64,000 nucleotides of DNA. It comes from Daucus carota subsp. sativus. Taxonomy: Eukaryota; Streptophyta; Magnoliopsida; Apiales; Apiaceae. Shown here in pieces: positions 22,425 through 34,260 of the stretch. The stretch is taken from NCBI RefSeq assembly GCF_001625215.2, contig NC_030385.2, positions 34,993,598 to 35,057,597 of the forward strand, in the 5' to 3' direction. Made by a program: the position numbers and the translations under genes. The notes beneath the pieces were generated by a model. The model saw nothing but the letters and a program-made list of their open reading frames with translations, was not told the DNA's origin and searched no databases. Each line of letters starts with the position of its first letter. The first letter of the stretch is position 1.

Positions 22425-23925
22425 CTACATACCACTGTTCATTTCTTTGTTCTTCACTTCTGATAAGATCATCTCATGGCATAAACATTTGTTACTGGAC
22501 AAAGCATCCTCATCCCTGCACATGTAAAGTCAGATGATTATAAGCCGCGTTTATAAAGTCGATGATAATTAGCCGGTTACAAAGTCGATGATTATAAGCA
22601 GACGATTTTTAATATTTTGCCATATTTTGTGACACTATGACCGGTGAGCAGTAACATTTAGAGTAAAGTTATGTACCCTAAATTTTATCAGAAATAACGT
22701 GACGGACATATTGATAATTTTAATTGGGTGGTTTATGTGCGTGCATAAAGGGATCCTATATTAGTTGGGAATAATTTTTGGGCCCCTAATATTTTTCTAA
22801 AATTTATACCAGAGAGGACCCTACATAGATAGAACACTACCCTGCATAGATAACTTAAGATGGTCTTTGCAAACCATACCTAACAATAATTGAACTTATC
22901 AAAACTTACAATAGTATTTACAACACTAAATTAACTATACAAATTTGATATCTGTATTACTGCATTGTTGAAACAGCAACTTGAGCCCTATGCATGTTCC
23001 AATAAAATTTAAAGTTTATCAAGGCAAGTTATATATTTAGGACTATACTGATTTGTTCTTCTGAACTAATAACCTGCAAGATCATGTGACTTTTGGCAAG
23101 TATTCAGTACTTCTGTTATAGTAAATTGGCACATCAGAACTGTTAATGTCATGATCAGAACAGGAAATGAACATGGACTAACCTGTCTTTGCCATCACCA
23201 AGATCCTTCTTGCAGCTGGGGCATAAATTTAAAAAACTCTGAGATGGTGATTCCAAGCTAGACTCTTTCTTCAAGTCAGTCATCCCAGCAACACCATTGC
23301 AGCTTTCAACAACACAATTATCATATATACGAACAGTTCTTGGATTAGGCCCATGGGAAATCACACATGTATAATCCTCAGAAAGCTCCATTTCACTCAG
23401 AGTCAGTGCTGCTGTAGGAGAATTCAAAGAATCACTTGCTTGAACAATAGAGTTAAGTCCCTTAAAAGAAGACTTTGAACCCAAGAATGGCGAATTCCGA
23501 TTCGGGGTCTTGATCCCAAAGTCAGCAGGAGACTTTGGTGATAGAGTTGGTGAACATACAGACAATGGAAGAGTGGGGATTTGAATCTTTAGCTTTGGTT
23601 TGATGAAATTGAAGTTCTCTGGATTTTTGTCATCATTTAGTGAGTCAACAAGAGCAAGGCCAAGGCCTTTCTCAGGTGAGTGTTTGTTTTCTTGGGATGA
23701 TGAGTTCTGGGGTTTTGACAAGTTCTGATCATAGCCAAATGGGCTAATCAAAGTTGAGACCTTTTTGCTGTCAAGAATTGAAGTTGGACTCATCATGGTT
23801 TCAGAATCAAAGATACTACTAGTACCCTTTCTGAATGATCCACTGAAAAATCTTGGAGAACCAAAAAGCAATGGAATGGGTGTTGTTTGATTTGTTGGAG
23901 ATGGTAATGAGTGTTGGTCAGCCAT
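22425..23925 (-). CDS. FLZ-type zinc finger protein (DUF581), two exons, altered finger
   Basis: Exon 1 is 23183-23925 and exon 2 is 22425-22515, joined GACAG|GTTAGT to GTGCAG|GGATGA, giving 277 residues. I chose the ATG at 23925 (MADQHSLPS). The family signature LSEMELSEDYTCVISHGPNP is at about residues 178-197, followed by RIYDNCVVESC. The finger begins FLNLCPSCKKDLGDGKD and continues RDEDALSSNKCLCHEM. In the usual finger a YRGEKAFCSxECR stretch supplies the third and fourth cysteines. Here it aligns as EDALSSNKC, so the third Cys is Ser and the loop is shorter. FLZ proteins bind SnRK1 and serve as adaptors. A probable 5'UTR intron runs from about 24063 to 23990 (CAG|GTATGT, TTGCAG). Confidence 0.88.
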
Positions 23926-23989
23926 TAAATTATAGGTTCTTCTAAAAATCACTAGCTCTATAACATCATTGTTTCATAATTTCTCTGCA

Positions 23990-24064
23990 AGAACATAGCA
24001 AAGCACAAGTAGTGAGAGTCAACTGAGACCAAATAAACAAGAAATCAAGAACTCTGCAACATAC
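23990..24064 (-). other. Probable 5'UTR intron of the FLZ gene
   Basis: On the minus strand, TTTTCAG|GTATGTTGCAG is a good donor near 24064 and TTCTTGCAG|AGAAATTATG a good acceptor near 23990. The transcript would begin upstream of 24064, probably within 24070-24250. Confidence 0.5.
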
Positions 24065-24250
24065 CTGAAAATTTGAGTTTGGAGACTAGAAACAAAGTCT
24101 GAGCCAGTGGATCAATAAACAAGAATGGAGTTATGTAGCTTTAATATACAAAAAAGAAGCAGCAAAAGACTAGCTTTTTACCAAAACAGAATACAACAAA
24201 AAGAGAAAACTAAACAAGAGAGGTCTCAGTACAATCTCTGCAGCCTCCAT

Positions 24251-24662
24251 TCCTGAAACCAAGAAATTAACAAGACCAGTCCTTTATGTCACCAGCTTTT
24301 ACATCAAGAAAACATAAGAATATATGCCAAATGCAATCAGAATCACTCAAACAATACAAACTAGTCTTAGTGTAAAGAACATGTATGTATATGCTAAGCA
24401 CAATCCAGCTCTTAGTCTATTTTTGTTGATCAATAAATTTCTTAAGAATGAACTTAAATATATAAGACTAGGTTCGTGTAGTCTACTTTTTATGATATAC
24501 TGTAACATACGTCAATATCCGACATGGTTGAAAGGAAATGGGGTGTGCCTGGGAAGGAACTAATTGATAGAGTAGTTGTGTATATTAAGGAAAAATCTAC
24601 TAACAACACGGCCCGGATTAAAGTTTTGTCTTTCTTACTTATTGAGTTGATTAGTGATAGGT
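24251..24662. other. Spacer upstream of the FLZ gene
   Basis: Probable promoter region of the FLZ gene. No other gene was found. Confidence 0.4.
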
Positions 24663-24664
24663 TA

Positions 24665-24976
24665 CTCCCTCCGTCCCAATGAATTGTATACAGTTTCCTT
24701 TTTGGGACATCCCATCAATTGTATACATTCCAAAAATAGTAAACTTTTATAATATAAAACATTATTACACCAACCACTTTCTTCCACTATCTCCATTTTA
24801 TAATATTATAAACACTATTACACCCACTACTTTCCTTCACTATCTAACATCTATTATTAAATATAAATAGGTCCCACCATTATACCCACTTTTCACCCAA
24901 CTTTTCTCATTTCCTACACAATTTCTTGGTCTCCGTGTCCCAGCCATTTGTATACAAATGACTGGGACGGAGGGAG
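24665..24976. mobile_element. Stowaway-type MITE
   Basis: The ends are CTCCCTCCGTCCCAAT...TTGTATACA and TTTGTATACAAATGACTGGGACGGAGGGAG, with TA duplications at 24663-24664 and 24977-24978. About 312 bp, non-coding. Two near-repeats of an ATAATATNNNAACACTATTACACC unit lie inside. Confidence 0.88.
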
Positions 24977-24978
24977 TA

Positions 24979-25577
24979 GAATTTAGATAAAGTAGATGGG
25001 TAATCACTAGATTAAACTAAAGTACACTACAGTATTACTTTTACCATAACAATGTCTGTGTCGTTCAATCCAATCCAATAATATAATCTTAATGACAAAT
25101 TTAAACCATTTCATTATATGTGTTGTAGGGTCAAGCTTGAAAAATTCTTACAAATAGTGAAGAGATTATTCATAACAAAGAGTAATTTAATAGTATGGTT
25201 TAATTATTTCACCTATAGTCTCTTGTTACATGTCTCTGTCCCACCTTTTGTCAAACTATCAGTTGTCGTTTTGTTCGGGCTTATCTACCTGATTTACATA
25301 TTTCTTCTCCTTTTTTACGTACGCAGTTTAATTATTTTACACATGTATAGGTTAATTTTAAAATGTCCTAATTGAAAATATGTAACATATACAATAAATT
25401 GAGAAAATGAAAATTTTAATTTAAAATACCCGATCAAACCATTTTGAAAAGCGTTATATATTACAAAACGAATTAATTATTACATTAAACCAAGTGAGTT
25501 TTATACAAATTACATACAATATACGTAAATACTTGGGTTGCGTGAAAACATCAGTGCCCCAAATCATTGGTTTTTAT
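24979..25577. other. AT-rich spacer
   Basis: No gene or clear element was found between the Stowaway copy and the foldback element. Confidence 0.5.
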
Positions 25578-25589
25578 TAAACAAATCTA

Positions 25590-26181
25590 GGGCTGTAAAC
25601 GAACCGAGTCGAGTCGAGTTTTACCGAGTTCGAGTTCGAGTCGAGCTTTTTTTTACCGAGTCGAGCCAAACTCGATTATCTTATCGATCTTTTTTCTTGG
25701 TTCGAACTCGAGTTCGTTAACGACCGAGTCGAGTTCGAGTTCTTAACGAACCGAGTCGAGTCGATACCGAGTCGAGTCGAAACCGAGTCGATCGATAAAA
25801 ATTTCAACTTTTTTTCTTTTCTTGGCTTTGATTTTGTCTACACACTTAAAAAATATTAAAAATTAAAAGTTTAAAATAAAAAGGACAAAAACCAAAAATC
25901 TTATTATTAATCCATTCTTTAAATAATATAAAAAAGATTATTTTTTTAATGTATATAGCTTACCGAGTCGAGTTCGAGTTTAACGAGTCGAACTCGAGTT
26001 CGAGTCAAAATCGAGTCGAGTCGAGTCGGACATCTAAAAAGCTCGGATCGACTCGTTAAGCTTATCGAACAGATTTCGTTGTTCGAACTCGAGCTCGTTA
26101 ACGAGCCGAGCCGAACCGAGTCGAGCTTCTTACCGAGTCGAGTCGAGTTTCTTAACAATCAGCTCGGTTCGTTTACAGCTC
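25590..26181. mobile_element. Foldback element rich in GAGTCGAG motifs, 12-bp target duplication
   Basis: The inverted ends GGGCTGTAAACGAACCGAG and CTCGGTTCGTTTACAGCTC are flanked by perfect 12-bp direct repeats TAAACAAATCTA (25578-25589 and 26182-26193). Both arms are packed with CCGAGTCGAGTTCGAGTT variants on either side of an AT-rich centre (about 25800-25960), so the whole can form a long hairpin. It encodes nothing credible. The family is uncertain; long TIRs and a long duplication point to a MULE-like foldback. Confidence 0.75.
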
Positions 26182-26218
26182 TAAACAAATCTAGTTATTA
26201 CTTTAAATAAGTCTAATA

Positions 26219-26262
26219 CTAGCGTGGAAGCCTGTGCAAGGCACGGGCCAGCATCTATAATA
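26219..26262 (-). mobile_element. Helitron 3' end on the minus strand
   Basis: Read on the minus strand, GCCCGTGCCTTGCACAGGC forms a hairpin (stem GCCCGTGC/GCACAGGC). It is followed after a short gap by CTAG and a T. A GC hairpin 10-12 bp before a terminal CTRR next to T is the standard plant Helitron 3' end. The element would extend rightwards in the window, probably including the duplicated block 26285-27709. Its 5' end was not found. Confidence 0.6.
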
Positions 26263-26284
26263 TTATTATTTATTTTAAATAATA

Positions 26285-27709
26285 ATTTTGTTATAATATA
26301 ATTGTGTTTTTATTAAATTTTTAAGTATATTTTTATTTTGAAACCAACTAATAATACCAATAATATCTAATTCAATATAGTAAATATATTTTTATTTACT
26401 CAGACTAACACGAAATAATTTGTACATGAGATATTTTTACAGTGAAGTCTGGTGGCCTATTCAATCCAGTTATAATGACATAGGTAGAACTTTTAGACGC
26501 AAATTATATATTTCAATTCATAAAATAGGTAAATAGTTGAAATTGATTTAATACGTTCACAATTTACGGTCACCTTTTAGTGATACGATCGAATTCAAGC
26601 ACATGAACATATAATAGTTTAACTATACGAGTCGATCAAAGTTCAGATACAACTATTGTGATCTCCCTTTGTCTTTTTCTCCCTTTTTTCTCAATCTTCT
26701 TATAACCGATCTACACATATTTATATGTTGATCATTACTATGATCATCGGCTGGTCGAACAATCATTTGCTACCCTATTACTATCTTATCATGAAAGTTT
26801 ATCAATATTTAATAAGGTGATCTATATTTATAAAATCATATAAGATTATTTTATTTAATAGTCAATTGTCTAAAGCTCGACTGATATGAGTTGGAATTCG
26901 GTTGAGTACTTGCACTCGAACTTTTTTCCAAACTAATTTTATATTGTTTGGATGATAACTCAATTTTGAGTGCCACTCAAGTAAAACTCGATTTTTGTTT
27001 GTGTTTTATAATATAATTATGTTTTATTAAACTTCTAAGTATAATTTTTTTTTTTGAAACCAACTAATAACATTAATAATATCTAACTCAGGATAGTACA
27101 TATATTTTTATTTACTCAGACTAACACGATATAATTTGTATATGAAAGATTTTACAATCAGTGAAATCTAGTGGGCTATTCAATCCAATTATAATAACAC
27201 ATGTTAAATTTTTAGACGCAAATTATATATTTTAATCTATAATACATATAAATAGTTGAAATTGATTTAATATGTTCACAAGTTACGATCGCCCGCAGTG
27301 ATATGACCGAATTCAAATACATGTGCATATAAAAGTTTAACTATACGAGTCGATCGAAGTTCAGATACACGTAATAGTTGTTGTCTCCCTTTCTCTCCTC
27401 GTCTCTCTCATCTTTTTATAACCAGTCTACACATATTTATATGTTGAACATCATAAGTCGGTCGAACGATCATTTACTACCCTATTACCATCTTATCATG
27501 AAAGTTTATCAATATTAAACAAGCTAATTTATTTTTTATAAAATTATATGTGATTATTTTATGTAATAGTGAGTTGTCTAAAACTCGACTGATTTGAGTT
27601 GTAATTCGGTTGAGTAGCTGCACTTGAACTCTTTTCCAAGCTAATTTTATATTGTTTGGATGATAACTCAATTTTAAGTGTCACTCGAATAAAACTTGAT
27701 ACAAGCTTG
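26285..27709. repeat. Two diverged tandem copies of about 715 bp
   Basis: Copy 1 is about 26285-26993 and copy 2 about 27001-27709. Matching landmarks include CAGACTAACACG at 26401 and 27117 (offset 716), TTTTAGACGCAAATTATATAT, and ACTATACGAGTCGATC. By eye they differ at perhaps one position in eight, so the duplication is old. Both are non-coding and sit just inside the minus-strand Helitron end. Confidence 0.75.
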
Positions 27710-28430
27710 TGCCAACTTGAATTAGACGTTAAAAAATTTAATAAATAAAAAAAGGTTTAAAACTGAAAAGATTGAATATAATGACATAATTATTCAAGAC
27801 TCGTGAAATTGGATATAGTATTATAATATATAATATAATTTATCGTATAATATACATATGTAATAATTTAATCTCCAAAATTAATTTATAAATAAATCCA
27901 ATTTTTCCTAGTACTTTAATATTTACCCCGAGCACTCATTAGTCGATATAATCACTGAGTCAAATCATAATTTGGTTTTTAAACAGTGGCTACCGAATTA
28001 AGTTGTCACTTGAGTCCGTTATATGTAAATATTTTTTATTTTTAATTAAATGAGAATTACAAGATCTTAATTTAAATTTATAATTAAAATTATCTGATTA
28101 AATGTTCCAAAATCAGTTAGATAAATATTTTTTTTGTAAATTAACTAACTATTAGCATTTAATATTTTTTGTATGAATATATTAGTTAAAAAACTTTTGT
28201 AAAGGAGGGGTCATTAATAAGTGGAAAGTGTAATTAACATAAATATTAATGTACAAATACCTTAATAAATGATATTTAATATGTTGAATATAATAAATGA
28301 ACCACATTGGCATTCTTGTAATTATAGATCAAGTAGGGGTATAATGGACATTTCACGCCTAATTTTTTCTCTTTTTGCCCTTGGTTGCAATCAATATACT
28401 TATATAAAGGAGAAGCGAGGGGCGTGTAGG
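27710..28430. other. AT-rich spacer or 5' part of the next Helitron
   Basis: No gene was found. A promoter-like TATATAAAGG at about 28401-28410 precedes the repeated block, and may belong to the plus-strand Helitron. Confidence 0.4.
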
Positions 28431-30262
28431 TGGCGCTTCTCACATCGCTCCGTTCTATTTTTCTAATTTTCTAGAATTTTTGGATGAAAAATATCAAGAA
28501 TTAGAACAACCTTTTTAGTTTCGGGTATATTAGAAATAAGTTTCATAATCTGATTTTGTTTCAGATTATTTATGGAATATAATAGCTTGAAAGTTTTAAT
28601 CTGATTTATTTCAGATTATCTAATTATGGGAATTTTTGGATGAAAAATATCAAAAATGAGAACTACCTTTTTTAGTTTCGGGTATATTAGAAGCAAGTTT
28701 CAGAATCTGATTTTTGTTTCAGATTATTTATGGAATATAGTAGCTTGAAAGTTTTAATCTGATTTTGTTTCAGATTATTGGCGCTTCTCACATCGCTCCG
28801 TTCTATTTTTCTAATTTTCTAGAATTTTTGGATGAAAAATATCAAGAATTAGAACAACCTTTTTAGTTTCGGGTATATTAGAAATAAGTTTCATAATCTG
28901 ATTTTGTTTCAGATTATTTATGGAATATAATAGCTTGAAAGTTTTAATCTGATTTATTTCAGATTATCTAATTATGGGAATTTTTGGATGAAAAATATCA
29001 AAAATGAGAACTACCTTTTTTAGTTTCGGGTATATTAGAAGCAAGTTTCAGAATCTGATTTTTGTTTCAGATTATTTATGGAATATAGTAGCTTGAAAGT
29101 TTTAATCTGATTTTGTTTCAGATTATTTAATTATGGAAAAGAGTATCACACAAGTCTCTCTTCACCTATAAATACCCCTATAGATTGTAGGGTTTTGGAT
29201 CATCTAAACACAACCTCCGCTCTCTCAATACCACAACCCTACCTCTCTCTGGTGATAGTTCTCTTGCTCGATTTCTAACTCGGTGGTGCCGTTCTTCTGC
29301 AACGATAAGTGGAGGCTGTTTATACAGTATTAAAAATAATAAAGGTACTACAAGCAAAGGTAGTTATAGACCGCTATGTGGGAGTCGACAAATCCAAACA
29401 CGGGAGATGAATATAGTCTTGACATGATATTGATGGATGATATCAATAAATTTACTATTAGTGATGTATGTTTGTTTGCTTATTCTTTTATAATATTTGT
29501 TTTGTTCATCGGACATGTTTGTTGTTGTTAATTTTTATATGATTTACTTTGTATACAGGAAAATATGGTGGAGAAACAAGGGACGAGTAGGTGACGCCTC
29601 TCACATCGCTCCGTTCTATTTTTTTAATTTTCTGGAATTTTTGGATGAAAAATATCAAAAATTAGAACTACCTCTTTTATTTTCGGATATATTAGAAGCA
29701 AGTTTCATAATCTAATTTTGTTTCAGATTATTTATGGAATATAGTAGCTTGAAAATTTAATCTGATTTTGTTTCAGATTATTTAATTATGAGAAAGAGTA
29801 GCACACAAGTCTCTCTGTACCCATAAATATTGTAAGGTTTTGGATATGTAAAGACAACCTCCTCTCTCAATACAACAACCTCACGGATTTAAGTTAGATG
29901 TTTTTTTGCACAATCAATCCAAAAAAATTGGAGGAAGGTGATAATGTAAGAACATGATTACTTTTTAAAAAAACATAAATAAAACTAAGATTCGTCGTGC
30001 TTTAAATTGTTAATTACGTGTATAAATTTATTTTCATTTTTTCACCATGAATTATAGTCCAATTTTACAATTTTATATATTAGTATTGGTATTACATCAA
30101 GATTTTTACAATATAAAATTAATTTTATCCTACAAATATTAATTTTGAAATATTAATATACTTTTTATAGACAACCACAAAATTATTTTATTCTACAAAT
30201 ATTAATATTGAATCATTAATATAATTTTTATAAACCGCCGCAACGCGCGGTTTTTCAACTAG
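28431..30262 (+). mobile_element. Non-autonomous Helitron, 3' part with internal duplications
   Basis: The 3' end CCGCCGCAACGCGCGGTTTT folds into a hairpin (CCGC/GCGG type) and is followed by TTCAACTAG, then T, a typical Helitron terminus at 30262. Within it a 348-bp unit is repeated almost exactly (28431-28778, then 28779 to about 29126), starting TGGCGCTTCTCACATCGCTC. A diverged third copy starts near 29592. A leader-like stretch (CTATAAATACCCC, then CTCTCTCAATACC) follows near 29165. No Rep/helicase coding sequence is seen, so it is non-autonomous or a remnant. The 5' end is not located. Confidence 0.6.
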
Positions 30263-30840
30263 TTTAATATATAGAAGTAGATTTTACTCCTATAGTAGAA
30301 CTTCCAACGCACACTAAGTTATGGTCTTTATGGAACTGTGATAATTAAATAATTAAAACTAATACAAGTGCGATTATTGGTTAATATGGTGAACAAGTCA
30401 ATAAGTGCTGCCCCGGCCATAGTAAGACGACCTAGAGGCCAAATTTAACCACACCTCATTGTTAACTAATTTTAACTATATCTTGCAGTCCTTCAAAAGA
30501 AACTATGTAGTCGATCGTAATTTTATTTCTCGAACTCATTATATTAGAATTTCGAAAGGATATAAATTATTGTATTTCACTAGAATTCTGCAGTAATATT
30601 GAGATATTTTAGTGTCGCTTTCGCTTAAACAGTGGACCTGAGACGAACCAAAATCGGAGCAAAAATAATGGGTGGTCAAATCTCATAATTTTGGTCTTGC
30701 AGTGGGCCCCGGAAATTGATTGGTGTCTACCCACTTGCGAATAATCAAATCTGCACAGCAAATTTTACCAACTCTATCCGGTAAAATATTAACACTACCT
30801 AGGTGGGGCGCGTTTCGGAAAAAACAGTATTCTCTCATTT
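30263..30840. other. Spacer
   Basis: No gene or clear element was found. Confidence 0.5.
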
Positions 30841-31480
30841 AGGGGCTGTTTGGCTGAGCTTAAAAGAAGTGACTTATTGCTTAAAGTAAAGAAGTGGATT
30901 AGAAGTGAGAAGTTGATGTTAACTTATAAGCTACCAGAAGTGTTTGGATACTGTGACTTATAAGCTACGAGAAGTTTTATAAGTGTTTGGATAACTTAAC
31001 TTTTAGGTTGGTATAGTTTCGTAATTTTATAATATAGTAATTTGTTTCTATTAAAAAATAAATTATAATAATATAAGACCTTTTATTATTAACACATGAA
31101 ATATATTATAAATACAAAATTTTATTATTAAAATAAATTATGATAATAAATCTACGATTTATTATGCATCTTGAGTCATGAATTAATTAATTTTTTTTAA
31201 AAATTATCTCTGATATAAATGATCTCGTGTGTAGATTTATTTATTTCAAATTTTACAAAGTTTATTTAGCATGAGACTAAACAATTGTCTAGGATCCGGT
31301 ACATTAAGCAACAGTGAAGAAGATCAGAAAGAAGCCAGAGTTCGGGAAAAAAGCCAGGTAACCTAGCTTTTTTCTTGGGCTTTTATTACAACATTTAAGC
31401 ACCTCTGATAATTTGCCAAACGGTAGCAAAGAAGTAGAACTTAGCTTATGTCTCTTTTAAGTTGAGAAGCACGGCATCCA
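30841..31480. mobile_element. hAT-like MITE (tentative)
   Basis: The left end is AGGGGCTGTTTGGCTGAGCTTAAAAG; the right end is TTTTAAGTTGAGAAGC, then CATCCAAACACCC. These are inverted repeats of the GGGNGTTTGG type common in plant hAT MITEs. No clean 8-bp duplication was found, so the borders are approximate. Non-coding and AT-rich inside. Confidence 0.5.
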
Positions 31481-31580
31481 AACACCCGCTTAATTGGAAT
31501 ATTAATTATTTAAGAATTCGATAAGTATCTTCTTTTTTTTTTAAGATAAGTATCTTAAAACTCTCGTATATATATTTATA

Positions 31581-31839
31581 CTCCCTCCGTCCCCCATTTA
31601 CATGTCCATTTTGACTTTTGACCAGTCAAATTGACTATATTTTTATTGAACTTTACATGTATTAGATAATCAAGAAAAATAAAAAAAATTATATCATTCG
31701 AAAGTATATTTAGTCTACTTTAATATGCAATTTTCAGATCTTAGAAATAATGAGTAGATAATTTGTAATATTTGGTCAAAAATTGGTCAATTTGACTTCT
31801 CGAAAAGCAAAATGGACATGTAAAAGGGGACGAAGGAAG
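31581..31839. mobile_element. Stowaway-type MITE
   Basis: The ends CTCCCTCCGTCCCCCATTTACATGTCC and GGACATGTAAAAGGGGACGAAGGAAG are inverted repeats with TA at 31579-31580 and 31840-31841. About 259 bp. The inner arms pair through TTGACTTTTGACCAGTCAAATTG-like segments. Confidence 0.85.
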
Positions 31840-31841
31840 TA

Positions 31842-34260
31842 TAATTTTACATATTAATTGATTATGATTGAATGACAATGAAATATGTACTAATAAAGTT
31901 TACGGTTTCGATTTTAGCAAAAACTATTCATTTTTTCATAAAAATCAAAACTTTTTAAAAAAAAATCCCCAGGAGATACTCGTGTTCAAAATCTTCCGAT
32001 TAATTGTAATTGCACTTGTAGCCAATTTATCTTCTGGATAACTTTATCAAGTTTCGGCTGTTTATTTATCTCAATGATTATCTATACTAGATTATCAAGA
32101 GAATGATTAATGAAATCCTGTTCTCACTTAATTACCACAATTAGTGATGATGCGCCCCTACCAAAAACGATAGGCACTTTGAAGGCAAAAGAAAACAGTA
32201 AAAAATGGTAAGCTGTCACATTATCAAACAAAATGTCGACACTCCTCATTTTCTATATGATTCCGTCACTTCAATTTGCTTCTTCTTTAGGTTGATAAGA
32301 TGAGATAATGACATTTTGACATGATTAACAACGCTCATATACCTTGTATATACTGTAACCAGAATAAAAGAGGTTTTCGGTGGAACTCGTCTTTATAACT
32401 CCCACTCCTTTTACTAGTATTTTGTCGAAAATATTTCATGCATCTTATTTAAATATTTTTTTTATCAATTTAATCTATCCAATCGTATTGAATCGTGTCA
32501 GTAAAATAAATGTATAAAATGGATGAAATATGGTGTTTGATAACGCTAGATCTCGTTTAAGTGTTTCCTCCGCCGTGTACTTGTGTCGAGATCTGGCGTT
32601 ACCGGTATCAATTACTCACTCCTTCTCAAATTAGATGAGCTAGTTGATTTTCAGCACATAATTGAAGTTGCATATTTCAAAATTTATTTTTTTAATTTTT
32701 TTTTTGTAAACGAAAATTTCATATTTAAATTTTTATTTGTAAAATTATAAAAATATATAATGTAGTTATGCGGCCAACAGACTTTAAAATGCGTGTCCAA
32801 AGTAATTTGGTAAACGATTTTTACAGCGGTAAAGCCTTTCTATTACATGAGATGATGAAACGAGGTAAGAAAATACGAAAGAAATGATGCTTGAAAAGGG
32901 ACACATTGATAGAGGCGTGCTTCTGTCAGGAAAGTGATTGGACAATGAAATGACGATCATCTACTAATTGACTGCTGCCCTTTTCTTCTATGCTTTCCCG
33001 GGCCTGTGGGCCGGCCTGCCATCTGGCCCACTTTTTCTTATTTCTCAGGTACTCATTTAATTTGACCCCTCCGATTTCTTCGACTTTCGTTTTTCATAAA
33101 CTACTTAGGATTATTTTCCATTTTATAAAAACAAGATGATTCTTATATTTATACATCATTTAATTCATGACCACGATGTCCTTAATCTTATACTATTTTA
33201 TAGTAATTCGTACACGTATAATATATAATATATATTAAATCTCTAAGTAATTTTGAAGATAATTTATATTAAAATAATATGTACCTTTTAGTCAAAATAG
33301 TAATTTATAAGCATGTTTGGACCAATATTTTTATTAGATTTTCTTATAAACTTTTTTATACAACATATTGAATGAGCTATTGAATCTAAATAGTAAATAT
33401 ACATACACAAGGATATTTTACCCCATATTATCAATGTTATAATAAAATTGTATAAAAAAGCGTATCTAATTTCATAATTTTTATATTAACCTATCGATCT
33501 TTTAAGAATTTATTTACCTCTAATTATATCTCGCTCAAAAAAGAGAGTAAACTTTTGAGATCGATGAGATATTCCTTTTCATATAGTAGTTTTATAAGAC
33601 TCTGTTAACCATATTAGACTTACATATTTTAAAAATCATGTCAAATAAAATATTTTTCTTTACTATAGTAGTTATTTTGATAATTAACAAACATGTTTGA
33701 GTTATATTTTTATTAGACATGTCAAATAAAATTTTTATTTAACATCTTAGAAAGCTCCTAATATTTAAGCACGTCAAAAAACTAATTAAAAATTTAACCC
33801 GAAAAAGTATATTTTCATAAGAATATTTAAATAATTCTAATTATAAGTAAGAGGTCGAATAGATTATGTTATAAATTAAGTATGCTCGCAAACCCAAGTA
33901 GCGACGATTTTGTCTATTTTCATGGCCAAGATAGGAAAGGTAGGCCCGGTATTATTTTCGGGAGAACATTTGAAAGGTTGTAGACTTTTTAGTCAACTAA
34001 TTTGTCAATTCTTGACAAAACATGATTATTAGCTGAGTTTGGGGCATCAAGCCATCAACACATATAGCCGAGTCACTGATAAATAAGACCACAGTCCTCG
34101 AACATATCATATCTCCATAGTTCAAATTTGAGAGAAAGATCATACCTTCGCAGTTCATATCATATCGATCTTCTCGAAAAAAGTTTGCAAAGCTTTTACA
34201 GAGTTCCTCGTGGCTCAAAAATAAACATGAAAAACTAGTTCAAACAAACGTCAATGCTAG
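31842..34260. other. Intergenic region
   Basis: AT-rich with no credible gene. The last few hundred bases are the 3' flank of the first SKIP30-like gene. A weak Stowaway-like start near 32625 (CTCACTCCTTCTCAAATTAGATG) has no convincing partner. Confidence 0.45.

Noticed and set aside
25538-25720. Open frames rich in Arg/Val/Ser across the GAGTCGAG arms (also 25946-26158)
   Set aside because: Caused by the short repeated unit of the foldback element.
32620-32830. Possible Stowaway MITE starting CTCACTCCTTCTCAAATTAG
   Set aside because: No inverted partner with matching end and no TA pair could be placed.
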